This document shows positions 22,954-29,433 of a stretch of 36,278 bases of DNA, in pieces (the stretch's first letter is position 1; each line of letters opens with the position of its first letter). The notes beneath the pieces are model-generated. The model made no database searches, was not told the DNA's origin, and saw nothing but the letters and a program-made list of their open reading frames with translations. This DNA comes from an uncultured Romboutsia sp. (GTDB lineage Bacteria > Bacillota > Clostridia > Peptostreptococcales > Peptostreptococcaceae). The position numbers were made by a program, and so were the translations under genes. The DNA lies in the NCBI GenBank assembly GCA_937907205.1, contig CALESE010000119.1, forward strand, positions 1 through 36,278, given 5' to 3'.

Positions 22954-23709
22954 TTACAAATTTTTTATATTTTTAATAAATTCATGAATAGCAGATTCAA
23001 ATTTATTAATTATTTTAGATTCTTCTAAACTTAAATCTTTACTTTTTAACTCATAATAATGTTCTTTTAATTTTGTAATAAGATCTCTATTTCTTAATTC
23101 TTTAAATATTAAATTACCTAAACTCATTTCTCCTTCTTTAGATAATCCAATTTTTCTATTCATATATATTTCATTTATAAAATTTAATACCTTAACATCA
23201 TCATTACTTTGCAATATCTTATCACATTGAATTATAGTATCTTCTAACTCTTTAGATATATCAGGTATTTCATATACAATAGGTTTAGGTTCCTGTAACC
23301 ATTTATTTTGTAATAAACTATATCTACCATTAGTAGCATTCCCTGATTTTACATCTTCAATATATACTTCTACAGGTATACCTAAAATATCTATATTAAA
23401 ATTTTTATTAAAATTATTCTTTTTAGAGTCATAAAGTTGTTGTAGAATGTTTTCATCTAAATAAGTCAATTCATTATTTACTATAAAGTGCAAATCAATG
23501 TCACTTTGATTATTATAATTATAAGAAGCATTAGATCCTACTATATTAATATCTACAAGATTTATAGGTAATTCAATATAATCAATAAATTCCTTTGAAA
23601 TTTCTTTTAACTTTTTAGCAACTTCAGGTTTTAGCTGATTATTAAACCATAATTTAGGATTTAATATAGGATGTAATTCATATGCCTCTTTTTTAATTGA
23701 TTTATACAT
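22954..23709 (-). CDS. Nucleotidyltransferase-fold protein
   Basis: 251 aa. Residues 55-75 read INIVGSNASYNYNNQSDIDL, the GS...DxD signature of the polymerase-beta-type nucleotidyltransferase superfamily, with G58, S59, D70 and D72. A third carboxylate is offered by IPVEVYIED near residue 114. The C-terminal half is helical (VKVLNFINEIYMNRKIGLS, LKEHYYELKSKDLSLEE), as in enzymes that bind nucleotide or tRNA. Such proteins transfer an NMP to protein, RNA or small molecules; the target here is unknown. Its place among head genes suggests it may be packaged. It ends just before a CCCGTT promoter. Confidence 0.85.
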   Translation of the reverse strand: MYKSIKKEAYELHPILNPKLWFNNQLKPEVAKKLKEISKEFIDYIELPINLVDINIVGSNASYNYNNQSDIDLHFIVNNELTYLDENILQQLYDSKKNNFNKNFNIDILGIPVEVYIEDVKSGNATNGRYSLLQNKWLQEPKPIVYEIPDISKELEDTIIQCDKILQSNDDVKVLNFINEIYMNRKIGLSKEGEMSLGNLIFKELRNRDLITKLKEHYYELKSKDLSLEESKIINKFESAIHEFIKNIKNL

Positions 23710-24023
23710 TATTTATCTCCTTTAATATTCTTTTTTGTATTTCTTTTTACAGGTTTTACATTTGTTGCAGTCTCAATATCAGCTATTTGTGGTTCTATAT
23801 TATCTGATATTAGTTCATCTGATCTATAAATATTATATACAATATCATCTTGATCATAATTAAATACTTTGATAAATTTTAAATTCTGTAATACATTTAG
23901 ACGATTTAATAATCTTTCTGAGAAATTATATTCATCCCAAATATAACTATCTAAAGGTTTAATACTTATATTATTTATATTTAGAACTCTATCAGAAATA
24001 TTAACTACTTTTTTAATTCTCAT
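23709..24023 (-). CDS. Hypothetical protein (104 aa)
   Basis: Not recognised. I start it at the ATG at 24021-24023 (MRIKKVVNISDRVLNINNIS) because AGAGGTG lies eight bases upstream; the longer frame to 24116 would run through the terminator of the endonuclease gene and is implausible. Residues 1-65 are strand-rich with a YIWDEYNFSERLLNRL segment, a pattern I associate with small phage head proteins. The C-terminal tail is basic (VKPVKRNTKKNIKGDK). The stop overlaps the start of the nucleotidyltransferase gene by one base, so they are co-translated. Confidence 0.7.
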   Translation of the reverse strand: MRIKKVVNISDRVLNINNISIKPLDSYIWDEYNFSERLLNRLNVLQNLKFIKVFNYDQDDIVYNIYRSDELISDNIEPQIADIETATNVKPVKRNTKKNIKGDK

Positions 24024-24035
24024 TTTGTTCACCTC

Positions 24036-24049
24036 TAATATTATTTTAC
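24036..24049 (-). promoter_or_regulatory. Candidate late-promoter motif GTAAAATAATATTA
   Basis: Variant of the late motif, only 13 bases before the ATG of the 104-aa gene and directly after the U-run of the terminator at 24050-24083. The tight spacing would give a very short leader. Confidence 0.5.
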
Positions 24050-24083
24050 AAAAAGAAAAATAAGAATATTTAAATATTCTTAT
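24050..24083 (-). terminator. Rho-independent terminator overlapping the endonuclease stop
   Basis: A perfect 24-base palindrome, ATAAGAATA TTTAAA TATTCTTAT (24060-24083), followed on the minus strand by TTTTTCTTTTTG. The endonuclease stop codon (24070-24072) lies in the hairpin loop, so coding end and terminator are merged. Confidence 0.9.
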
Positions 24084-25749
24084 CTTCATAAATGTATATA
24101 GCTTGACCACAATCATATACAGGTAACCAATTATCTTTTAACATCAGTTCTTGATTAGAGGTACCTTTACCATAATTTGTACCAAATAATTGATCATATC
24201 CTCTTTGTAATAACAAATTATTAGTTATTTGTTTATTATATTTAGACCAATGTAGCGCAGGTCCTGTTTTATTTTTTAATTTAAAACCTAATTTTTTATA
24301 GACATTACCTTCAAATTTAGATAAATCACAATAAGATATAATAGATATTGAGTTATAATTTTTAATAAAATAATTAAATAATTTTTGAGATCCTCCTATA
24401 ATTTTATAATCTTTATGAGTACATAATCTCAGTAACTCGTATTCATAATTTTTATTATATCTTGGTTTACCAAATGTCATTACTTGAACTAATTTATTAT
24501 TATAATATAATCCTAATTTTATACTTTGACCTTTACATGTATTTTGTAAATGATATTCATTTAAAAATTTATCACATTCTTCTTTATTAATAATTTTTAT
24601 TTTGCATTTTCTAGCATATATATATTCTTTTTTACAAAATAAATTAATTATTTTTTCTTTATTATCCCAGTCAAATATATGAATGCATTTGAATCCATGA
24701 GTTTCTGCTAATTTTGTTTTATTGATATGATAATCTTTATCTTTTGGTTTTCCTATACTATCTTCACTAAATTTAGGCCCTATATAACTATTATGAGTAA
24801 ATGTAGGATTTATTTCTATTAATGAATTATCTACTTTTAAATCATATTGTAAATTTTCAATTACATATTCTAATTCAACTTTATTTCCTAATTTCTCTAA
24901 AGATTCTTTCAATTTTAAATTATTTTGGGATATAGGAGTATGTGCTAATCTTCTACATTCTTCTGTCATGCAATAATAAGGTACTCCATATCTTTCTAAA
25001 TTTGTTTGTATTGCTTTATTAATATTCCATGAAGTATATCCATATAAATTCTTTTTCTTATTTTTAATTAAATTAGTAGTTTCATTACTTTGATATTTTC
25101 CATTGTTATTTTTTAATTTTGTCTTATTAGCTTTTTCAGGATTAGTGAAATATTCATTTCCATACTTATCTAATTTTGTTTTCCTACTTTTTATCTTATT
25201 ATTTGAAGTTTTAAATGTATATGGTACTCCCCAATTTTTTAAATTGGTTTCTATAATTTTCTTTTTTACGATTTCACATTTAGAAACATTTTCAGTACCA
25301 TATCTTTCTAAATTTGTTTGTTTAATTTGTTCTATATTATTATAATTTATATCTCCATACTTGTCTAATTTTGTTTGTTTAGCTTTGTCTAAATTTATAC
25401 CACATTCTCTATTATATTTCTTTAAACAGGTATTTTTTCTTTTCAATTTAGCATCTTCAGATTCATAAGATCCATATCTTTTTAATCTTGTATCTTTAGC
25501 TTTTTTGGTATTATTAAAATCAGTTCCATTATTTTCTATACTTGTTTGTTTAGCTAAAATTCTATTACATTCTTTACTACATGTTTTAGGCCATTTATCT
25601 TTACTTCTATTAAATACTTTATTTGTTATTTCAAATTCTTTACCACAAACTTTGCAAGTTAAAAAATGTTTATCGTCACAATACTGTTTTTGATAATATT
25701 TAGTTTCAAATTCTTTACCGCAGATCTTACATTTCTTTTTATATATCAT
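24070..25749 (-). CDS. Vsr-like (EDxHD-type) homing endonuclease, second copy
   Basis: 559 aa, paralogue of 12548-14155. The N-terminus carries CKICGKEF and CKVCGKEF zinc knuckles. Residues about 70-260 contain many K-YG units (LKRYGSYESED, LDKYGDINYNN, LERYGTENVSK), probable DNA-binding repeats, more than in its paralogue. The nuclease core near 300-370 has LQYDLKVDNSLIEINPTFTH, DYHINKTKLAETHGFK and CIHIFDWDN. The C-terminal domain (YHLQNTCKGQ, GKPRYNKNYEYELLRLC, YKKLGFK) resembles a GNAT/Mom fold. It has its own promoter and terminator, and is inserted between the neck gene and the 104-aa gene. It probably targets the junction of this locus in phages lacking it. Confidence 0.88.
   Translation of the reverse strand: MIYKKKCKICGKEFETKYYQKQYCDDKHFLTCKVCGKEFEITNKVFNRSKDKWPKTCSKECNRILAKQTSIENNGTDFNNTKKAKDTRLKRYGSYESEDAKLKRKNTCLKKYNRECGINLDKAKQTKLDKYGDINYNNIEQIKQTNLERYGTENVSKCEIVKKKIIETNLKNWGVPYTFKTSNNKIKSRKTKLDKYGNEYFTNPEKANKTKLKNNNGKYQSNETTNLIKNKKKNLYGYTSWNINKAIQTNLERYGVPYYCMTEECRRLAHTPISQNNLKLKESLEKLGNKVELEYVIENLQYDLKVDNSLIEINPTFTHNSYIGPKFSEDSIGKPKDKDYHINKTKLAETHGFKCIHIFDWDNKEKIINLFCKKEYIYARKCKIKIINKEECDKFLNEYHLQNTCKGQSIKLGLYYNNKLVQVMTFGKPRYNKNYEYELLRLCTHKDYKIIGGSQKLFNYFIKNYNSISIISYCDLSKFEGNVYKKLGFKLKNKTGPALHWSKYNKQITNNLLLQRGYDQLFGTNYGKGTSNQELMLKDNWLPVYDCGQAIYIYEDKNI
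24403..24482. repeat. 80-base block shared with the first endonuclease gene
   Basis: Second copy of the block described at 12872-12951; the single difference by eye is one A/T change. Flanking sequence is alignable only at protein level. Confidence 0.8.
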
Positions 25750-25769
25750 AATTCTTTTACCTCTTATAT

Positions 25770-25799
25770 ATTATAACATATATAGTTTAATATTATCAA
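25770..25799 (-). promoter_or_regulatory. Consensus-like promoter TTGATA-18-TATAAT
   Basis: TTGATA (complement of 25794-25799) and TATAAT (complement of 25770-25775) with an 18-base spacer, about 20 bases before the endonuclease ATG. The bases around the -35 box (CCTTGATA) match the promoter of the paralogous endonuclease at 14176-14204. Confidence 0.75.
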
Positions 25800-25805
25800 G
25801 GTTAA

Positions 25806-26529
25806 TTAATTTAAATTAGGATTATTATACTCTTGTATTATTTCCTCATATGATATATTTGCTTTAGATAAATCTTCATAATAGAAATTAGTATTAGCAT
25901 CAATTTTAACCACATTTTGATAATTAGCTCTCCATAGGTAAGCATCATCAGTATAGAAAGATAAATCTTGTCTAAAATATGTTCCTCTATTTTCATGATT
26001 AGCAATATCTGAATTATCTTCAATACCTGAATTAAAATATATATTGAATTTATGAGCTATATTTAATCCATGACCAACATATACCAGTAGAGACGGTCTT
26101 AAATGATAATAGAACAGGATTTCTCTAATCAATGCATCATTAGTTACTCTATCTTTTGAATATACACTCAACTGATAATTAATTGTAATAGGTATTACTT
26201 GAGCTCTTACTTGTATTTTTCTATTATCTTCATTTACTCTTGTAAATATTTTATCTCCTATGAAGGTTTGATATCCGCTGCCTATCTAGATTTAATTGCC
26301 AGTCTAATCTTTGTAAGCTGATAAAAGGTAAAATAACATGATCATTATCTAATTGACCTAATATGCTAAACATTTTATCACTAGATCCTATTTGAACATT
26401 AGGATTAACTTCATTATTTTTAGTATTTCTAAATCTAGCTCTAAAATCTTCAACAATTGCTCTATCATAAGCATAGACTGAAACATCTTGCTCATGAATT
26501 CTTTTATCTACTAATTCTTTTTCGTTCAT
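25806..26529 (-). CDS. Neck/tail structural protein split by a +1 frameshift
   Basis: The first frame runs from the ATG at 26529 (MNEKELVDKRIHEQDVSVYA) to a TAA at 26251 after LNLDRQRISNLHRR. The second frame is open from FIGDKIFTRVNEDNRK through NYQLSVYSKDRVTNDALIRE to the TAA at 25806. Together they make about 240 aa, resembling a phage tail-completion/neck-type protein with features such as LPFISLQR, REILFYYHLRP and IEDNSDIANH. The join lies in CAT AGG AGA TAA, where a +1 shift gives GAT AAA. The site has an SD-like AGGAGA and a rare AGG codon, so programmed shifting is possible; an extra base in the assembly is equally so. GGGAG precedes the start. Confidence 0.75.
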
Positions 26530-26552
26530 TATTATTCTCCCTTCAATATTTG

Positions 26553-26565
26553 TTTATAATTTTAC
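26553..26565 (-). promoter_or_regulatory. Candidate late-promoter motif variant GTAAAATTATAAA
   Basis: A weaker variant of the late motif, 24 bases before the ATG of the split neck gene. It touches the stop codon of the upstream gene. Confidence 0.35.
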
Positions 26566-27038
26566 TAGCTAATAATAACAACATTTGTAATGCTTCCTAA
26601 AGCTCCATGTACAAACATTTGCCATAAAAAATTCAATTTATTATGATTATAATATTCATTTATTTTATTTATAAGTCCTATACCTTTATTGTTTATATCT
26701 CCTGAGTTTAAAAATCTTATTAATCTTGACATAGGAGTATAAGTTCCAGGTATTCTGATATTATCATCTAATTTAATTACCCAAGTATTATTTTTTAATT
26801 GTTTATATGTTATGGATTGATAAAAGGTATTCATTATGGATTCTACATCTATATATTTAATTTTTTCCCATTTAATCCATTTAACTTTATATAAATAATT
26901 TATTCTTAATTGAATCTTTTTTCTAATAATAGGAGTATTAATATATTCAATCATTTGATCTCTTAACCAATAAATAAAATCTGGTATTATATCTAATTCT
27001 TTATCATTAATTTTTGTAAATTGAAATTGTAAAATTAT
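26565..27038 (-). CDS. Probable structural protein, unknown function (157 aa)
   Basis: Not recognised. The best start is the ATG at 27038 (MIILQFQFTKINDKELDIIP), just after the stop of the upstream gene; an ATG at 27074 would add 12 residues overlapping that gene. A helical N-terminal half (FIYWLRDQMIEYINTPIIRK) is followed by strands (NNTWVIKLDDNIRIPGTYTP). The C-terminus (FVHGALGSITNVVIIS) has a hydrophobic stretch too short for a sure membrane span. Its place between two virion-type genes suggests a neck or tail component. Confidence 0.65.
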   Translation of the reverse strand: MILQFQFTKINDKELDIIPDFIYWLRDQMIEYINTPIIRKKIQLRINYLYKVKWIKWEKIKYIDVESIMNTFYQSITYKQLKNNTWVIKLDDNIRIPGTYTPMSRLIRFLNSGDINNKGIGLINKINEYYNHNKLNFLWQMFVHGALGSITNVVIIS

Positions 27039-27045
27039 CATAAAC

Positions 27046-27651
27046 TTAACCACTATAAGGACTATTATCTTCATTTATAAACGTATATTCATTTTCCCAT
27101 TTAATATATTCTTTCGGTGTAGTATCAATATCATAATCATTAGTTATAAATTTAGATGATTGCTCTTTTGAAGTTCTATTTGATCCATTTTGATTTATTT
27201 TTTCTGTATTAACTAAAGTATATTGATTTTTTTGTACTAATTGATCAAACACTGGAACTAAAGCACAAGCATAAGAATCTGGAAATTCTAAATCATTTGA
27301 AATTTTAGTTACACTAAATACTCTTGGTCTAGGAGTTCCATCAGAAGATTCAACTATTATACGACACCCAATTTGTAACCAAGGAGTATCATAAGCAAAA
27401 TGACAAATAATAGGTTGTTGATTATTTAATTCAGTGACCCATCCATATCTTTTTAAAGTATCGACAGATGGATTTTCTTCAAATATTATATCAATTCTGA
27501 TAGGCATAGAAAAAGTGCTATTTTCTTCTGAATGAATAGTAAGTTCTTTTTTTACAATATATTGATAACCAACAGATATTCCAATAAGTTTACACATTTC
27601 TTTAAAATATGATCTATATATTAAAGAATCTTTTCTATTTAATAGTCCCAT
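27046..27651 (-). CDS. Conserved structural protein of T4-like Firmicutes phages, unknown role (201 aa)
   Basis: The start MGLLNRKDSLIYRSYFKEM, then VKKELTIHSEENSTFSMPIR, IDIIFEENP and RYGWVTELNNQQP, form a pattern I have seen in structural blocks of large gut and clostridial phages without an assigned function. Residues about 90-140 (AYDTPWLQIGCRIIVESSDG, RPRVFSVTKIS) are strand-rich, which suits a tail or neck adaptor. The C-terminal 60 residues are polar and probably flexible. AAAGGAG lies seven bases before the ATG. Confidence 0.7.
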   Translation of the reverse strand: MGLLNRKDSLIYRSYFKEMCKLIGISVGYQYIVKKELTIHSEENSTFSMPIRIDIIFEENPSVDTLKRYGWVTELNNQQPIICHFAYDTPWLQIGCRIIVESSDGTPRPRVFSVTKISNDLEFPDSYACALVPVFDQLVQKNQYTLVNTEKINQNGSNRTSKEQSSKFITNDYDIDTTPKEYIKWENEYTFINEDNSPYSG

Positions 27652-27666
27652 AGTATCTCCTTTCTA

Positions 27667-28020
27667 TTATTCTATATCTAATAATATCTTTACTTTATTG
27701 TAATTATCATATAATCCTATAATTTTACCTATACTTCTAATATTAAAAATATCTTCTTCTTGATTATATTTGATAGATCTACCTTTACCTGGAATTTCGG
27801 ATATAGTAACTTTATCTCCAATACATGCAATTCCTATAAAATTTATGTCAGTACTTCCACAATTTATGACTTTTATTTTTTCATTTTCTATTCCTTTGCA
27901 TATTCCTATTATTCTATCTTTTTTAAATAGGTTACTTTTATATACTTTATTATTTATAGGATTTAATGATAGTATATCACCTATTTCTATATTTTCATTA
28001 TAAAGTTTTTCAAATTCCAT
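27667..28020 (-). CDS. Small virion-type protein, paralogue of 31285-31809 (117 aa)
   Basis: Strand-rich and compact. It shares the layout of the 174-aa gene at 31285: a GDILSLNPINNKVYKS start (there GDIIMLDP), RIIGICKG (there RLIIGVC), IGDKVTIS (there LGDHLCIS), a glycine-lysine turn, and an almost identical end, RSIGKIIGLYDNYNKVKILL followed by DIE. It is shorter by about 57 residues, missing a central insertion. Such beta-rich proteins often form trimers on heads or fibres, but the role here is unknown. AAAAGGAG precedes the ATG. It is in a run of small genes between the holin and the neck genes. Confidence 0.75.
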   Translation of the reverse strand: MEFEKLYNENIEIGDILSLNPINNKVYKSNLFKKDRIIGICKGIENEKIKVINCGSTDINFIGIACIGDKVTISEIPGKGRSIKYNQEEDIFNIRSIGKIIGLYDNYNKVKILLDIE

Positions 28021-28036
28021 TTAAATAATTCTCCTT

Positions 28037-28279
28037 TTAACATTGTTTAAATATATGTAGAATATTATCTTTATAACAGCATAGTAAGTTTTCCATTTGA
28101 TATATAGGTGTTTTATTTTGGCTATCATAACTTAAAAATTTAAATCCATTATTAGTTAATATCTCATCAGTTACATTATTTATTAAATATTCATTTTTAA
28201 ATAAACTATCTAAAATAGCTTCACTATTAGCTGCCTTAGCTATTTTATCAGCTATAACTTTTAAATCATAAATTATCAT
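28037..28279 (-). CDS. Small hypothetical protein (80 aa)
   Basis: Not recognised. The N-terminal half is helical (LKVIADKIAKAANSEAILDS) and the C-terminal half is strand-rich with two cysteines (MENLLCCYKDNILHIFKQC). The ATG follows AAGGAGG and a close variant of the late motif, and the gene lies immediately after a strong terminator, so it begins a transcription unit that continues into the virion genes down to about 25806. Confidence 0.65.
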   Translation of the reverse strand: MIIYDLKVIADKIAKAANSEAILDSLFKNEYLINNVTDEILTNNGFKFLSYDSQNKTPIYQMENLLCCYKDNILHIFKQC

Positions 28280-28294
28280 ATTTATTCCTCCTTA

Positions 28295-28308
28295 TAATAT
28301 TATTTTAC
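28295..28308 (-). promoter_or_regulatory. Candidate late-promoter motif GTAAAATAATATTA
   Basis: Same 14 bases as the copy at 24036-24049. It is 16 bases before the ATG of the 80-aa gene and directly follows the U-run of the terminator at 28311-28344. Confidence 0.55.
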
Positions 28309-28310
28309 AT

Positions 28311-28344
28311 AAAAAATATGTGTATAATTAATATATACACATAT
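28311..28344 (-). terminator. Rho-independent terminator after the holin gene
   Basis: ATATGTGTATA (28316-28326) and TATACACATAT (28334-28344) form an 11-base-pair stem with a seven-base loop; the minus strand continues TTTTTTATG. It closes the fibre-sensor-holin unit. Confidence 0.9.
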
Positions 28345-28351
28345 CCAAATT

Positions 28352-28711
28352 TTATTTATCTTTAGTATTTTCAGATTTATTTGTATCTTCATTATTAGTT
28401 TCATATCCTGTAGCTGTTTTAACTTTTTTAACTGCAATATTAGATAATAGATCCAGTATTGGTGTACCCATATAACCACCTAAACTAGTTAATCCTGCAG
28501 TTAAATATTGACTTATCTGAAAATTCTTACATATTAAATAAATAACAACCCCTACAAACATTGATATCGAACATCCTACAATATAATAAAATAAAGAATT
28601 TCGTCTAGGATCTGATTTTTTATTTTCCATTTCTGATAGCCTCCTTACTAATCCTCCAAATGAAGCTAACAAAGCATTAATTAATAATTCTAAAAAATTA
28701 AATTTTTCCAT
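28352..28711 (-). CDS. Holin, LydA-like family
   Basis: 119 aa with three hydrophobic segments: about 7-24 (LELLINALLASFGGLVRRLS), 41-61 (LFYYIVGCSISMFVGVVIYL) and 69-90 (YLTAGLTSLGGYMGTPILDL). The ASFGGLVRRLSE and SLGGYMGTPILDLL motifs are typical of the LydA-like phage holin family. The C-terminal tail is charged and cytoplasmic (NNEDTNKSENTKDK). The holin makes holes in the inner membrane to start lysis. No endolysin is seen in this window. It lies between a Cache-like membrane protein and a terminator. Confidence 0.85.
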   Translation of the reverse strand: MEKFNFLELLINALLASFGGLVRRLSEMENKKSDPRRNSLFYYIVGCSISMFVGVVIYLICKNFQISQYLTAGLTSLGGYMGTPILDLLSNIAVKKVKTATGYETNNEDTNKSENTKDK

Positions 28712-28723
28712 TTAATTATCCTT

Positions 28724-29359
28724 TCATTTGTTACAATTTTTTGCTTTAATCCTAGACCATACACTATCGTAAATCGCTAACATAGTTACAATAGAAATAA
28801 AGAAAATTCCTATAGTAAATTGCATCATTGTAATTGATTCGAAAGGGGTAACTTGGCTAACTCCTACAATTAAATAGTATTGCGGGTTAGTATATGGAAT
28901 TTGTTTCCAATATAAATTAAGACCTCCAATAGGTGTTTCTAAACAAAATTCACCAGTAGATTTATTAAGTATATCTTGCTGTAATTGAAGTAATTCAGGT
29001 GAAGATATATCCAAGCCTCCAGTCCAATTAAAATCTTCCTTTAGTAAATGACTTGATATATCTATATTTTCAAAATTAAGATTTAATAATCTTATATATA
29101 TTCCTGAATCTTTATCTAGTGATGATAATGATTCATCTAATATTTTATTATATATAATATCATCAGGTACATTATTTTTCTTTAATGAATCTATTGAATC
29201 TGCAATAATGTTTACAGTGGCTTTAGCATCTCTATAACGAGTTTCAAAATAAGATTTATTAAAATACTCAAATATATATATAAAATAAATTATAAGAAAT
29301 ATACAAAATACTAAAGGTAATAAGATTGAAAATTTTTTAATGGTTTTTTTAATCTGCAT
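28724..29359 (-). CDS. Membrane protein with Cache-like extracytoplasmic domain (211 aa)
   Basis: Two membrane helices: about 13-32 (LLPLVFCIFLIIYFIYIFEY) and about 176-196. Between them is a roughly 140-residue outer domain: a long helix (RYRDAKATVNIIADSIDSLK), a DESLSSLDKDSGIYIRLLN segment, and a late YWKQIPYTNPQYYLIVGVSQ, which matches the layout of single Cache/PAS-like sensor domains of bacterial receptors. The cytoplasmic end is only about 15 basic residues, with no kinase or signalling domain. It lies 12 bases upstream of the holin gene, so a role in lysis timing or host sensing is a reasonable inference, not shown. AGAGGAGG precedes the ATG. Confidence 0.75.
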   Translation of the reverse strand: MQIKKTIKKFSILLPLVFCIFLIIYFIYIFEYFNKSYFETRYRDAKATVNIIADSIDSLKKNNVPDDIIYNKILDESLSSLDKDSGIYIRLLNLNFENIDISSHLLKEDFNWTGGLDISSPELLQLQQDILNKSTGEFCLETPIGGLNLYWKQIPYTNPQYYLIVGVSQVTPFESITMMQFTIGIFFISIVTMLAIYDSVWSRIKAKNCNK

Positions 29360-29398
29360 TTTTAATAGTCCTCCTCTTCTTAATAAAAATCTATAATA

Positions 29399-29430
29399 AT
29401 AGGCTATTGCATTTTATTACAATAGCTTAT
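29399..29430 (-). terminator. Weak terminator-like hairpin after the fibre gene
   Basis: AGGCTATTG (29401-29409) pairs with CAATAGCTT (29420-29428) with one G-U pair. The minus strand continues TATTATTATAG rather than a pure U-run, so termination is probably partial. Confidence 0.45.
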
Positions 29431-29433
29431 ATT

